Source: Pseudomonas sp. PIC25 (GTDB lineage Bacteria > Pseudomonadota > Gammaproteobacteria > Pseudomonadales > Pseudomonadaceae). Taken from it: a stretch of DNA of 64,000 nucleotides. The position numbers and the translations under genes are program-made. Location: NCBI RefSeq assembly GCF_002286785.1, contig NZ_MUJY01000051.1, positions 59,693-123,692 on the forward strand, given 5' to 3'. Below, in pieces: positions 55,054 through 64,000 of the stretch. Below the pieces are notes generated by a model. It did no database searches, was not told where the DNA came from, and saw only the letters and a list, made by a program, of their open reading frames with translations. Numbering within the stretch: position 1 is the stretch's first letter; every line of letters starts with the position of its first letter.

Positions 55054-56403
55054 ATGATCACCCCGAACCAGGCGTCCAGCGACACGCCGGTCATCCAGCA
55101 ACTGCGGGTCGTCCCGGTGGCCGGGCAGGACAGCATGCTGCTCAACCTCAGCGGCGCCCACGGCCCGTACTTCACCCGCAACATCCTCGTGCTCACCGAC
55201 AGCGCCGGGCGCACCGGCGTCGGTGAAGTGCCCGGCGGCGAAGGCATCCGCCAGACCCTGGAAGACGCCCGCGACCTGATCGTCGGCCAGCCGGTGGGCG
55301 ACTTCAACGCCATCCTCAACCGCGTGCGCCGGGCCTTCGCCGACCGCGATGCCAGCGGGCGCGGGTTGCAGACCTTCGACCTGCGCATTGCCATCCATGC
55401 CGTCACCGCCGTGGAAGCGGCGCTGCTCGACCTGCTCGGCCAGCACCTCGGCGTGCCGGTGGCGGCATTGCTCGGCGAAGGCCAGCAGCGCGATGCGGTG
55501 GAGATGCTCGGCTACCTGTTCTACATCGGCGACCGCAACAAGACCGATCTCGGCTACCGCAGCGAGGCGGACGCCGACGACGCCTGGTTTCGTGTACGCA
55601 ACGACGAGGCACTGACCCCCGAGGCGGTGGTCCGTCTCGCCGAAGCGGCCCATGCCCGCTACGGCTTCAACGACTTCAAGCTCAAGGGCGGCGTATTGCG
55701 CGGCGCCGAGGAAGTCGAGGCGGTCCGCGCCCTGGCCGAACGCTTCCCGCAGGCACGCATCACCCTCGACCCCAACGGTGCCTGGTCGCTGAAGGAAGCC
55801 ATCGAACTGTGTCGCGACCTGCACGGCGTGCTGGCCTACGCCGAGGACCCTTGCGGTGCCGAGAATGGCTATTCCGGCCGCGAGGTGATGGCCGAATTCC
55901 GCCGCGCCACCGGCCTGCCCACCGCCACCAACATGATCGCCACCGATTGGCGGCAGATGGGCCATGCCATTCAGTTGCAGTCAGTGGACATTCCCCTGGC
56001 CGATCCGCATTTCTGGACCATGGCCGGTTCGGTGCGGGTGGCGCAGATGTGCCACGACTGGGGCCTGACCTGGGGCTCGCACTCGAACAACCACTTCGAC
56101 ATTTCCCTGGCCATGTTCACCCACGTGGCGGCGGCCGCGCCGGGCAAGATCACCGCCATCGACACCCACTGGATCTGGCAAGATGGCCAGCACCTGACCC
56201 GCGAACCGCTGCGGATCGTAGGCGGCATGGTGGAGGTACCGAAGAAGCCGGGCCTCGGTATCGAGCTGGACTGGGACGCCCTGTGGCTGGCCCACGAGCT
56301 GTACAAGCAAAAGGGCCTGGGGGCGCGCGACGACGCCATCGCCATGCAGTACCTGATCAAGGACTGGCGTTTCGACAACAAGCGGCCGTGCATGGTGCGC
56401 TGA
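55054..56403 (+). CDS. gudD: Glucarate dehydratase GudD
   Basis: GudD dehydrates D-glucarate to 5-keto-4-deoxyglucarate. The 449-residue enolase-superfamily protein has the 'KLKGG' base segment ('[20 protein letters not shown]'), metal ligands in 'ITLDPNGAW', 'YAEDPCG', and the catalytic His in '[20 protein letters not shown]'. AAGGAG lies before the ATG. Downstream comes a hairpin and then garD. Confidence 0.95.
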   Translation: MITPNQASSDTPVIQQLRVVPVAGQDSMLLNLSGAHGPYFTRNILVLTDSAGRTGVGEVPGGEGIRQTLEDARDLIVGQPVGDFNAILNRVRRAFADRDASGRGLQTFDLRIAIHAVTAVEAALLDLLGQHLGVPVAALLGEGQQRDAVEMLGYLFYIGDRNKTDLGYRSEADADDAWFRVRNDEALTPEAVVRLAEAAHARYGFNDFKLKGGVLRGAEEVEAVRALAERFPQARITLDPNGAWSLKEAIELCRDLHGVLAYAEDPCGAENGYSGREVMAEFRRATGLPTATNMIATDWRQMGHAIQLQSVDIPLADPHFWTMAGSVRVAQMCHDWGLTWGSHSNNHFDISLAMFTHVAAAAPGKITAIDTHWIWQDGQHLTREPLRIVGGMVEVPKKPGLGIELDWDALWLAHELYKQKGLGARDDAIAMQYLIKDWRFDNKRPCMVR

Positions 56404-56411
56404 TGAGTACT

Positions 56412-56437
56412 CCTCTCTCCCGTTCGCGGGAGAGAGG
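56412..56437 (+). repeat. Hairpin repeat between gudD and garD
   Basis: CCTCTCTCCCG (56412-56422) and CGGGAGAGAGG (56427-56437) form a perfect 11-bp stem with a TTCG tetraloop. A GGGGGAGAGGGGG tract follows. It is of the CTCTCCC extragenic repeat type and may protect the upstream mRNA. Confidence 0.7.
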
Positions 56438-56520
56438 CTGGGGGAGAGGGGGCTCTTCGCTCTTCCCTGAGCAGCCAGAACAACAACCGGGCCGGAACCC
56501 GGAGAACCGAAGGTGACATC

Positions 56521-58074
56521 GTGCAACTGATCCAACACCAGGATTCCCCGCGCTACATCCGCCTGCACGCGGAAGACAACGTCGCCGTGGTGGTCAACGA
56601 CGGCGGCGTGGCGGCCGGCGCGCAGTTTGCCGACGGCCTGGTCACCGTCGAAGCCGTGCCGCAGAGCCATAAGGTGGCGCTGACGGACATTGGCGAAGGC
56701 CAAGTGATACGCCGCTACGGGCAAGTCATCGGCTATGCCCTGCAACCCATCGCCCGTGGCAGTTGGGTACGCGAGACCCAACTGCGCATGCCCAGCGCGC
56801 CGCCGCTGGACAGCCTGCCGCGCTGCGACGCCGTGCCGGCTCCGCTGGCGCCCCTGGAGGGCTACACCTTCGAGGGCTACCGCAATGCCGACGGCACGGT
56901 CGGCACGCGCAACATCCTCGGCATTACCACCACCGTGCAATGCGTCACCGGCGTGCTCGAGCACGCGGTGAAGCGCATCCGCGACGAACTGCTGCCGAAG
57001 TACCCGAACGTCGACGACGTGGTGGCGCTGACCCACAGCTACGGTTGTGGCGTGGCGATCAATGCCCGTGACGCCTACATCCCGATTCGGACCGTGCGCA
57101 ACCTGGCGCGCAACCCCAACCTGGGCGGCGAGGCGCTGGTGATCGGCCTCGGCTGCGAGAAATTACAGGCCGAGCAGGTGATGCACGCCGACGATCCCTC
57201 GGTGGATCTGCGCGAGCCCTGGCTGTACCGCCTGCAGGATGCCAGCACCGGCTTCGGCGAAATGATCGAGCAGATCATGGCCCTGGCCGAGGACCGCCTG
57301 CGCAAGCTCGATCAGCGCCGCCGGGTGACCTGCCCGGCGGCGGACCTGGTGCTCGGCATGCAGTGCGGCGGCAGCGACGCCTTCTCCGGCATCACCGCCA
57401 ACCCGGCCCTGGGTTTTGCCGCCGACCTGCTGGTGCGCGCCGGCGCCACCGTGATGTTCTCGGAGAACACCGAGGTGCGCGACGCCATCTACATGCTCAC
57501 CTCCCGCGCCGAGACGCCGGAAGTCGCCGACGCGCTGATCCGCGAGATGGACTGGTACGACCGCTATCTGCAGCGCGGCGAGGCCGACCGCAGCGCCAAC
57601 ACCACGCCCGGCAACAAGAAGGGCGGCCTGTCCAACATCGTCGAGAAGGCGCTGGGCTCCATCGTCAAATCCGGCAGCAGCGCCATCAACGGCGTGATCG
57701 GTCCGGGCGAGCGCTTCACCCGCAAGGGCCTGCTCTTCTGCGCCACGCCGGCCAGCGATTTCGTCTGCGGCACCCTGCAACTAGCGGCAGGTATGAACCT
57801 GCACGTGTTCACCACCGGACGCGGCACGCCCTACGGCCTGGCCATGGCGCCGGTGGTCAAGGTCTCGACCCGCACCGAACTGGCCGAGCGCTGGCCGGAC
57901 CTGATCGACATCGACACCGGCCGCGTCGCCACCGGCCGCGCGACCCTCGAAGAACTGGGCTGGGAGCTTTTCCACTACTACCTGGACGTGGCCAGCGGAA
58001 GAAAGCAGACCTGGGCCGAGCGCCACCGGCTGCACAACGACATCGTCCTGTTCAATCCGGCGCCGATTACCTGA
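56521..58074 (+). CDS. garD: Galactarate dehydratase GarD
   Basis: GarD dehydrates galactarate (meso) to 5-keto-4-deoxyglucarate, so it joins GudD at the same intermediate. The 517-residue UxaA-family protein has an N-terminal SAF-like domain (1-80) and the catalytic body with '[15 protein letters not shown]', 'TLTHSYGCG'-type '[12 protein letters not shown]' and '[20 protein letters not shown]'. It starts with GTG 56521 after GGAGAACCGAAGG. Confidence 0.94.
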   Translation: MQLIQHQDSPRYIRLHAEDNVAVVVNDGGVAAGAQFADGLVTVEAVPQSHKVALTDIGEGQVIRRYGQVIGYALQPIARGSWVRETQLRMPSAPPLDSLPRCDAVPAPLAPLEGYTFEGYRNADGTVGTRNILGITTTVQCVTGVLEHAVKRIRDELLPKYPNVDDVVALTHSYGCGVAINARDAYIPIRTVRNLARNPNLGGEALVIGLGCEKLQAEQVMHADDPSVDLREPWLYRLQDASTGFGEMIEQIMALAEDRLRKLDQRRRVTCPAADLVLGMQCGGSDAFSGITANPALGFAADLLVRAGATVMFSENTEVRDAIYMLTSRAETPEVADALIREMDWYDRYLQRGEADRSANTTPGNKKGGLSNIVEKALGSIVKSGSSAINGVIGPGERFTRKGLLFCATPASDFVCGTLQLAAGMNLHVFTTGRGTPYGLAMAPVVKVSTRTELAERWPDLIDIDTGRVATGRATLEELGWELFHYYLDVASGRKQTWAERHRLHNDIVLFNPAPIT

Positions 58075-58091
58075 GTCCATAGGAAAACGAT

Positions 58092-59027
58092 ATGAGCAGC
58101 CCATGCATCCTCCAGGTCGGCCCGCTCACCGAGCGTTTCAACCGGGGATTGGCAGAGGACTACGAGGTCCATGCCCTCTGGGAGCACGATGCCGAAGCGC
58201 TGCTTGCCGAGTGGGGCGAGCGGATCGACATCGTGGTCACCTCATCGCGCTTCGGTTGCAGCGCCGAGCTGATCCAGCGACTGCCCCGGCTGCGGGCCAT
58301 CTGCAGCTTCGGTGTCGGCTACGACGCCATCGACGTGGAGGCGGCGCGGGCTCGGGGGATTCCGGTGAGTAACACCCCGGACGTGCTCAACGACTGTGTG
58401 GCCGACCTGGCGTTCGGCCTGGTCCTCGACACGGCGAGGCAGATGTCCCGCGCTGACCGCTTCGTTCGCGAAGGCGCCTGGCCGGAGCAGGCTTTTCCGT
58501 TGGCGCGCAAGGTCAGCGGCAAGCGCCTGGGCATCGTTGGCCTGGGGCGGATCGGGCAGGCCGTAGCGCGCCGCTCCAGTGGCTTCGACATGGAGGTGCG
58601 TTATCACAATCGCCGACCCGTGGCGGACTGCCCCTACAGCTACGAATCCAGCCTGCTGGCGCTGGCGCACTGGGCGGATTTCCTCGTGCTGACCTGCGTC
58701 GGCGGCGCCGACACCCGTCACCTGATCGGGCGCGACGTGCTGGAAGCGCTGGGGCCGGAAGGCATCCTGGTCAACGTCGCCCGTGGCTCGGTGGTGGATG
58801 AAGCGGCCCTGGTCGAAGCCCTGCGCGACGGTCGCATCGGCGGGGCCGGACTCGATGTCTTCGCCCACGAACCGCAGGTCCCGGCCGCCCTGCGGGAAAT
58901 GCCCCAGGTGGTCCTGCTGCCGCACATCGGCAGCGCCACCCAGGAAACCCGCCTGGCCATGGAACGCCTGCTGCTGGATAACCTCAGTGCCTTCCTCGAA
59001 CGCGGGGAAATGCTGACGCCGGTGTGA
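58092..59027 (+). CDS. D-2-hydroxyacid dehydrogenase (hydroxypyruvate/glyoxylate reductase type)
   Basis: This 311-residue NAD(P)-dependent enzyme has the Rossmann motif 'GIVGLGRIGQAVARR', the catalytic Arg in 'VNVARGSVVDEAAL', Glu in 'FAHEPQVP' and His in 'LLPHIGSATQETR'. It belongs to the family that reduces 2-oxoacids such as glyoxylate or hydroxypyruvate. It starts 17 bp after garD, so it is in the same operon, but no step of the uronate route clearly needs it. Confidence 0.88.
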   Translation: MSSPCILQVGPLTERFNRGLAEDYEVHALWEHDAEALLAEWGERIDIVVTSSRFGCSAELIQRLPRLRAICSFGVGYDAIDVEAARARGIPVSNTPDVLNDCVADLAFGLVLDTARQMSRADRFVREGAWPEQAFPLARKVSGKRLGIVGLGRIGQAVARRSSGFDMEVRYHNRRPVADCPYSYESSLLALAHWADFLVLTCVGGADTRHLIGRDVLEALGPEGILVNVARGSVVDEAALVEALRDGRIGGAGLDVFAHEPQVPAALREMPQVVLLPHIGSATQETRLAMERLLLDNLSAFLERGEMLTPV

Positions 59028-59048
59028 GCCCGCAGGCCGTGCCGCTCG

Positions 59049-59660
59049 TCAACGCCGGGCGCTGGCCAGGGCGATGCCGAAACCGATGAAAGTCGCGCCG
59101 CCGATGCGGTTGATCAACCGGCCGCCGCGCGGGGAAGCGAGCCAGCCGCGGGCGCCGTGGGCGAACAGCGCATACAGGCAGTGAATGGCCACCACTAGCG
59201 CGCTGTAGGTACAGACCAGGGTAGCGAACTGGGTAGCGTAGTCCTGCTGCGGATCGATGAACTGCGGAAACACCGAGAGGAAGAAGAAGATCGCCTTGGG
59301 GTTGGTCAGTTGCAGCGACAGCCCTTCGAGGAAGCGCCGGGCGAAGCCGGTCCGGCGGGTCGGCTGCGCCTCGAAGCTGAACGCCGGTGCGCGCCACAGG
59401 CGGAGGCCGAGGTAGATCAGGTACGCCGCGCCGAGGAGCTTGAGCAGGGTGAAGGCCATTGCCGAGGTAGCCAGGATCAGGCCAACGCTGGTAGCGGAGA
59501 GCGCGGCGACCAGCAGGGCACCGAAGGCGATACCGAGAATGCCGCCGAGGGTATTGGCAAACCCGTGGCGCAGGCTGTTGGTCAGCGTCATCAACACGCC
59601 GGGCCCGGGGCTCAGCACCGTGGCGGCGGCCACCAGCAGGAACAACGGGTAGAGTTTCAT
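59049..59660 (-). CDS. LysE/RhtB-family exporter
   Basis: The 203-residue membrane protein has about six helices and the LysE signature near the N-terminus ('VLSPGPGVLMTLTNSLRHGF'), plus 'GLSLQLTNPKAIFFFLSVFP'. It likely exports amino acids or similar molecules. GGAAGGAG at nine bases supports ATG 59660; a longer start at 59702 is less likely. It converges on the hydroxyacid dehydrogenase gene. Confidence 0.9.
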   Translation of the reverse strand: MKLYPLFLLVAAATVLSPGPGVLMTLTNSLRHGFANTLGGILGIAFGALLVAALSATSVGLILATSAMAFTLLKLLGAAYLIYLGLRLWRAPAFSFEAQPTRRTGFARRFLEGLSLQLTNPKAIFFFLSVFPQFIDPQQDYATQFATLVCTYSALVVAIHCLYALFAHGARGWLASPRGGRLINRIGGATFIGFGIALASARR

Positions 59661-60012
59661 GGCGATGGGCTCCTTCCGGGGTGGTGGCTTCCTGTTGGAC
59701 AACCCGACCGACGCTACCGGTTCGTCGTTTTGCTGTCCAGGGGCCTACGGAGAGGGTCGATGCGTTAACTCCTGAGCCAAACCGATTATCGAGTTCAGTA
59801 GAGGCCTCTTGTTTCGCCGGGCCGGGGGAGAGGGTTTTGCCACATGGAAGTATCGGGCTGGAATGCCCCACCCAAAGCCATAACACCAAACGCAAATCCA
59901 TCCCTGTCGATTGCCCTCATTGCCAAACGACTAGACCGTGCATCCTGCGAATATTCGTCCAGACTGATTTCCGGAGCGCAGGACCGTCAGCCAATCCGCA
60001 CGGGAGGGAACC
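59661..60012. other. Intergenic region without recognised features
   Basis: These 352 bases separate the LysE exporter (minus) from the SRPBCC gene (plus). I find no domain-bearing frame, RNA gene or clear repeat. AT content rises around 59761-59800 and 59881-59900, where promoters for one or both genes probably lie. Confidence 0.4.
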
Positions 60013-60540
60013 ATGTTCAAGACCATTGCTATCGTTTTCGGCGTGCTGATCGCCGCGCTGCTGGCCTACGCCGCGAGCCGGCCGGACAGCTTCCGTATCG
60101 AGCGGACCGCGCGCATCGAGGCGCCGGCCGCGAAGGTGTTTCCGCTGATCGTCGATCTGCACAAGTGGCGCGAGTGGTCGCCCTATGAAAAGAAAGACCC
60201 GGCGATGAGGCGCCATTTTCGTGGGCCCGCCCGTGGCGAAGGGGCGATCTACGAATGGGAAGGCGACGAGAACGTCGGCGTCGGGCGGATGGAGATCGTG
60301 GAGGCGGCCGAACCGTCGCGGGTGCGCATCCGCCTGGACTTCTTCCGGCCATTCGAAGCCCATAACACTGCCGACTTCGTGCTGCAGGAGCAGGGTGGCG
60401 CGACCCAGGTCACCTGGGCCATGTATGGCCCGAGCCCGTTCATGGCGAAGCTGATGCAGGTGTTCTTCAGCATGGATGGCATGGTCGGGCCGGATTTCGA
60501 GGCGGGGCTGGCGAACCTCAAGGCCATGGCCGAGCGCTGA
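60013..60540 (+). CDS. SRPBCC-family protein
   Basis: This 175-residue protein has an N-terminal membrane anchor or signal ('TIAIVFGVLIAALLAYAASR') and a START/SRPBCC-type domain ('RTARIEAPAAKVFPLIVDLH', 'WSPYEKKDPAM', 'GMVGPDFEAGLANLKAMAER'). The family binds hydrophobic ligands; no specific role is known. GGGAGG precedes the ATG. It converges with the L,D-transpeptidase-like gene 8 bp downstream. Confidence 0.83.
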   Translation: MFKTIAIVFGVLIAALLAYAASRPDSFRIERTARIEAPAAKVFPLIVDLHKWREWSPYEKKDPAMRRHFRGPARGEGAIYEWEGDENVGVGRMEIVEAAEPSRVRIRLDFFRPFEAHNTADFVLQEQGGATQVTWAMYGPSPFMAKLMQVFFSMDGMVGPDFEAGLANLKAMAER

Positions 60541-60548
60541 GGGAGCCG

Positions 60549-61268
60549 TCAGTCGCTCGCCGCGCTGGCCAGGATGCGTGCCACCTGGCGGGGCTGGCAG
60601 TTCAGATAGACCGAGGACTGCAGCCACTTCTGGTCGGGGTAGTAGGAAAAGATGTACTGCCCGCCCTTGAGGCTGTCGATCACCATCTTCGCCACCTCCG
60701 GGCGCACCGCCGGGCAGCCCTGGCTGCGGCCGATGCGGCCCTGGCGGGCGATCCAGGCCGGGTTCACGTAGTCCGCCGGGTGGATGACGATGGCCCGCTC
60801 GCGGGCGCGGTCGTTCACGCCGGGTTCCAGGCCGTCCATGCGCAGCGAGTAACCGTGCTTGCCGATATAGCTCTCGCTAGTGCGGAACAGGCCGAGGCTG
60901 GACTGGTGGCTGCCGGTGTCGTTGGAAAAGCGGGTGGCGAAGTTGTCTCCCGACTTCTGCCCATGGGCCACCAAGTCGCGCAGCAGCAGCGTCTGGCTGG
61001 CCAGGTCGAAGATCCACAGGCGGCGCTCGGTGGAGGGCAGGGAGAAATCGATGATCGCCAGGCGCTGGGCCGGACGGGCGCCGTTGTTGATGGCGCATTC
61101 CATGGCGGCGACGGCGTGTTGGAGAATCTTGCGGTTGAGGGTAGGAGCCGTCAGGGCAAGGCTGTCCACCAAGGGAGAAGTGGGGACCGGTTCGGCGCTC
61201 TGGGCCTGGGCGGAAAACACCGCAATGCTGATTGCGGTCAACGCGAGCCGCCGAAGAGTCGTCATCAT
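60549..61268 (-). CDS. Exported murein L,D-transpeptidase-like protein (YkuD_2 type)
   Basis: The 239-residue product has a signal peptide ('LALTAISIAVFSAQAQSAE') and the YkuD_2 type catalytic region 'RAIVIHPADYVNP' with His and 'RIGRSQGCPAVRPE' with the nucleophile Cys. These enzymes form 3-3 peptidoglycan links or attach proteins to it; this subfamily lacks strong experimental data known to me. It is divergent from the next L,D-transpeptidase gene. Confidence 0.85.
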   Translation of the reverse strand: MMTTLRRLALTAISIAVFSAQAQSAEPVPTSPLVDSLALTAPTLNRKILQHAVAAMECAINNGARPAQRLAIIDFSLPSTERRLWIFDLASQTLLLRDLVAHGQKSGDNFATRFSNDTGSHQSSLGLFRTSESYIGKHGYSLRMDGLEPGVNDRARERAIVIHPADYVNPAWIARQGRIGRSQGCPAVRPEVAKMVIDSLKGGQYIFSYYPDQKWLQSSVYLNCQPRQVARILASAASD

Positions 61269-61470
61269 GAAGAAGGTCTCTGTGATGCTGGCCTTCGCTT
61301 CCTGCCGCCTGCTTGTGGTTCGAAATCCAGCAACCTCTGCGCCGGAGCTGTTGTCACCTTGTAGAAGGCATCTTTTTCGAAACCCGTATCACCGGCCGCT
61401 CTAGCGTGTGAAATGTGATGCGGTTCAAAAAAGATGCGGGATTCTATCAGGGCCTCGCCTGGAGCTGAAG

Positions 61471-63132
61471 TTGTTCAAGAAATATACATTCCTGTTGGTC
61501 GGGCTGATGGCCCTTGTACAACCGATCCGAGCCGAAACGGCAGACGAGCCGACGGAAGGCATTCGTCAGCAACTGATCGATACCCGTTTGAGCTGCCTGG
61601 CCCCGGCCATTCCGCTGGATGCCGCCAGCCTCGATGCCCTGCGAGCCCTCTACCAGAAGCGGGACTTCCAGCCGGCCTGGGACGATGAGCGCCTGGGGGC
61701 GTTGACCGAGCAACTGGCACACCTGGCCGACGACGGACTGGACCCTGAGCGCTACTTCCTCACCGCCCTGCGTCAGTTGCGCGCCATCGAAACGCGCTCG
61801 CCGCGCTTTGCCGCCTGTCGTGATGTGCTGGCCACGCAGGCTTACTGGCAGGCGCTCCATCACCTGCGTTTCGGCCAGCTCGATCCGGCCACGGTGGAAC
61901 CGATCTGGCATGCGGAAGGGACTGCGCCAGTGATCGACCAGACGGCACTGCAGGCCGATGTCGAGGCCGGGATCGACGATCTGCCCGCCGCCTTCGAACG
62001 GGCGCGGCCCAACTTCAAACCCTATCGTGAGTTGCGCCGCCTGTATGCGGCCCGGCGCAGCCAGCCGCTGCCCGTGTGGTTGCCGATCCCCAGCGGGCCA
62101 TTGCTCAAGCCGGGGGCGGTGGATGCCCGCGTGCCGATGCTGGCGCAGCGCCTGGCGCGCGAGGGCTACCTGCCGGAACTATTGCTGCGTAAAGACGAGC
62201 AGCATGAGGAGGGCGAGCACCTCTACAGCGAGGAACGGGTGATGGCGGTGAAGACCTTCCAGCGCCATCACCTGCTGAAAGAAGACGGCATCGTCGGGCC
62301 ACAGACCATGGCGGCGCTGAACCGCTCGCCAGCGGAGCGCATGGAGCAGATTCGCGTCAACCTCGAGCGCTTGCGCTGGCTCTATCGGGAGATCAGTCCG
62401 ACGGGCGTGGTGGTGGATATCGCGGGAGCGGAGGTGATGTTCTACCGCGACGGCGAGCTTACGTGGCGGGCGCGTACCCAGGTGGGACGCCCGACACGGG
62501 CGACGCCGGTGCTGAGGTCCGTGATCACCCACTTGACCCTGAACCCGACCTGGACCGTCCCTCCTACCATCCTGCGTGTGGACAAACTGCCGGAAATCCG
62601 TCGCAACCCGGATTACCTCGCGGAGAACCGCATGCGGGTATTCGACCGCGAGGGCAACGAGTTGGACCCGCGCAGCGTGGATTGGTACAACCCCGGTGCC
62701 ATCCGCCTGCGCCAGGATGCCGGGCCGCACAATGCGTTGGGCCAGGTGGCGATCCGCTTTCCCAACCCGTTCTCCGTGTACTTGCACGACACCCCGAGTC
62801 AGCGGCTGTTCGACAACCTGCCACGTACTTTCAGTTCCGGCTGCGTGCGGGTGGAAAACGTATCGCAGCTCATCGACCAGCTATTGGCCGACGCCAGCCC
62901 GCAGGACCGCGAGCGCATCCAGCGTCAGTGGGAGAGCGGCCGTACCCTGCGGGCCGACCTGCCGCGTCCGGTGCCGGTGCTGCTGGCCTACTGGACGGTG
63001 CAGGTCGGCGAGCATGGCGAGCTGCTGTTCCGTCCCGACATGTACGGCCACGACGCGCGTATCCTGACCGCCTTGAACGCGCCCCGGCCGGGCATCGCCT
63101 CGGCCGCTCCGGCGCCGGCCGGAGAATCATGA
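61471..63132 (+). CDS. L,D-transpeptidase of the YcbB/LdtD type
   Basis: This large (553 residue) periplasmic enzyme would form 3-3 crosslinks in peptidoglycan. TTG 61471 gives a clean signal peptide ('MFKKYTFLLVGLMALVQPIR') with GGAG at 61461; GTG 61408 would add 21 residues. A scaffold domain is followed by a peptidoglycan-binding domain ('MAVKTFQRHHLLKEDGIVGP') and a YkuD domain with 'YLHDTPSQRLFDNLPRTFSS' and the Cys in 'SSGCVRVENV'. It shares a 200-bp upstream region with the divergent gene. Confidence 0.88.
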   Translation: MFKKYTFLLVGLMALVQPIRAETADEPTEGIRQQLIDTRLSCLAPAIPLDAASLDALRALYQKRDFQPAWDDERLGALTEQLAHLADDGLDPERYFLTALRQLRAIETRSPRFAACRDVLATQAYWQALHHLRFGQLDPATVEPIWHAEGTAPVIDQTALQADVEAGIDDLPAAFERARPNFKPYRELRRLYAARRSQPLPVWLPIPSGPLLKPGAVDARVPMLAQRLAREGYLPELLLRKDEQHEEGEHLYSEERVMAVKTFQRHHLLKEDGIVGPQTMAALNRSPAERMEQIRVNLERLRWLYREISPTGVVVDIAGAEVMFYRDGELTWRARTQVGRPTRATPVLRSVITHLTLNPTWTVPPTILRVDKLPEIRRNPDYLAENRMRVFDREGNELDPRSVDWYNPGAIRLRQDAGPHNALGQVAIRFPNPFSVYLHDTPSQRLFDNLPRTFSSGCVRVENVSQLIDQLLADASPQDRERIQRQWESGRTLRADLPRPVPVLLAYWTVQVGEHGELLFRPDMYGHDARILTALNAPRPGIASAAPAPAGES

Positions 63133-63251
63133 CGCCACCCTGAACCTTGCCGCACATCGGCCGATACGCCTTTCGACATGAAAGCGCAGCGCCGGGCGGG
63201 TAGAGTAGCCCCGGCACTGCGGTGCGACCCTGGAAGTCTGCAGGCGGGGAA

Positions 63252-63890
63252 ATGGCGGTGATTGAGGCGGTACTGTTCGATTGCGATGGCACGTTGGTGG
63301 ACAGCGAAAAGCTGGCCGCTTCACTGCTGGTGGAACTGCTCGGCGGCTTTGGTATTGCGCTGGGATTGAGCGAGGTGCTGCGCTTGGTGCGCGGCGTGAA
63401 GTTCGAGGCGTTTCTCGCCGGGCTGTGCGGGCGCTATCCGCAACTCGATGCGGAATCCGTGCGTCGCGACTACCGTGAACGCAGCCTGCCGTTGTTCCGC
63501 CAGCACCTCGAGCCGATGCCGGGGGTGCTGGAGTTCGTCCATGGCCTGGAACTGAAGAAAGCCGTCGCCTCCAACGGCCCACGGGCGAAGATCGAAACCT
63601 GCCTCACCTCGGTCGGCCTGCTCGAATCCTTCGAGGGGCATATCGTGAGTGCCTACGAAGTGGGCTCGTGGAAGCCCGAGCCGGGCCTGATCCTGCACGC
63701 TGCCGAGCGGCTGGGCGTGAAACCGGAGCGCTGCCTGTTGATCGACGACAGCCTGCAGGGCATCGAGGCGGGCCTCGCCGCGGGCGTCCGGGTACTCGGC
63801 TTCGATCCCGGCGGCCTGCTCGACCCCGAGAGCTGTCCGGTGCCCATCATCGGCCACATGATGGACGCCCAGGCCTATCTCGAAGCCTGA
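63252..63890 (+). CDS. HAD-superfamily phosphatase (beta-phosphoglucomutase/YieH type)
   Basis: The 212-residue protein has the HAD motifs 'LFDCDGTLVDSE' (nucleophile Asp), 'KAVASNGPRAKIET' and 'KPEPGLILHAAERLG' to 'LIDDSLQGIEAGLAAG'. A small helical cap lies between the first two. It hydrolyses a phosphoester of unknown identity. GGGGA before ATG 63252 decides the start. Confidence 0.87.
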   Translation: MAVIEAVLFDCDGTLVDSEKLAASLLVELLGGFGIALGLSEVLRLVRGVKFEAFLAGLCGRYPQLDAESVRRDYRERSLPLFRQHLEPMPGVLEFVHGLELKKAVASNGPRAKIETCLTSVGLLESFEGHIVSAYEVGSWKPEPGLILHAAERLGVKPERCLLIDDSLQGIEAGLAAGVRVLGFDPGGLLDPESCPVPIIGHMMDAQAYLEA

Positions 63891-63910
63891 CTCCGCATCC
63901 CGGAAGGAGC

Positions 63911-63938
63911 GCTGCCCCGGAGCGGACTCCGAGGCAGC
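63911..63938. terminator. Hairpin between convergent genes
   Basis: GCTGCCCCGGA (63911-63921) and TCCGAGGCAGC (63928-63938) pair over 11 positions with one mismatch and a 6-nt loop. It lies between the HAD gene and the minus-strand partial gene and may serve both. Confidence 0.6.
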
Positions 63939-63949
63939 GAGGGGAGGGG

Positions 63950-64000
63950 TTACTGGAAGGACTTGAGGACGGTGAGCAGGCTGGTCAGGTTGTCGGCGAC
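63950..64000 (-). CDS. C-terminal end of an unidentified gene (truncated)
   Basis: Reading the minus strand from the window end gives 16 codons, 'VADNLTSLLTVLKSFQ', then TAA at 63952-63950. The amphipathic helix and its position after a terminator-like hairpin suggest a real gene end, but it is too short to identify. Confidence 0.4.
   Translation of the reverse strand, partial: VADNLTSLLTVLKSFQ

Noticed and set aside
52536..55406. A 956-codon minus-strand open frame across kdgD, the semialdehyde dehydrogenase gene and gudD
   Set aside because: The three plus-strand enzymes are unambiguous; the antisense frame is low complexity and has no ribosome-binding site or family motif.

Overview
The window is from a high-GC gammaproteobacterium of the genus Pseudomonas in the broad sense. 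This follows from the exact order of fleQ-fleSR-fliEFGHIJ, fliKLMNOPQR-flhB, flhAF-fleN-fliA, cheYZAB-motCD-parC/parP-like-cheW and ccmABCDEFGH-cycH, from FleQ/FleN-type regulators found with sigma-54 flagellar promoters, and from Pseudomonas-type REP sequences. I cannot fix the species. All coding density and codon use look homogeneous, and I see no phage, insertion sequence, CRISPR array, tRNA or rRNA.

Region 1 (1-23872) holds the regulatory and structural flagellar genes: the tail of fliS, a fliT-like gene, fleQ, fleS/fleR, the basal body, C-ring and export genes fliE to fliJ, then fliK to flhB and flhA. Two insertions stand out. An HsbA/HsbR/HptB phosphorelay set (11269-13670) lies between fliJ and fliK, and a periplasmic Cu,Zn superoxide dismutase gene (20992-21513, minus strand) lies between flhB and flhA. 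Five promoters with exact GG-N10-GC sigma-54 spacing precede fleS, fliE, fliK, fliL and flhA, matching the FleQ/RpoN hierarchy.

Region 2 (23884-36693) continues with flagellar placement and number control (flhF, fleN), the sigma factor fliA, the chemotaxis core (cheY, cheZ, cheA, cheB), the second stator pair motC/motD, a ParA-like and a CheW-like polar positioning pair, cheW, a DUF2802 gene and a rhodanese. The CheA linker carries repeated 'DDEFEALLDQLHGKG' blocks that resemble the CheY-binding tip of FliM. A minus-strand pair (36708-38584) encodes a second FliK-like protein and a stand-alone FlhB cytoplasmic-domain-like protein.

Region 3 (38722-45759) is the complete System I cytochrome c maturation operon ccmABCDEFGH-cycH. 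It is followed by a small lipoprotein-like gene, a repeat-rich intergenic stretch with REP-type elements and ten perfect heptamer copies, and an EamA-type exporter.

Region 4 (47612-59027) is a hexuronate/aldarate catabolic island in two divergent operons. The minus operon encodes uronate dehydrogenase, an SMP-30-type lactonase and a three-part TRAP transporter. The plus operon encodes 5-dehydro-4-deoxyglucarate dehydratase, 2-oxoglutarate semialdehyde dehydrogenase, glucarate dehydratase, galactarate dehydratase and a D-2-hydroxyacid dehydrogenase. Together they predict uptake of uronates (or aldarates) and conversion to 2-oxoglutarate. Two matching operator-like sites overlap the two divergent promoters; no regulator gene is present in the window.

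Region 5 (59049-64000) holds a LysE-type exporter, an SRPBCC protein, two divergent L,D-transpeptidase-family genes, a HAD phosphatase and the tail of an unidentified minus-strand gene. No wholly new system is evident. The best leads are the shared CheY-docking-like motif in CheA/FliM/FliN/CheZ, the FliK2/FlhB-C pair, and the paired operators of the uronate island.
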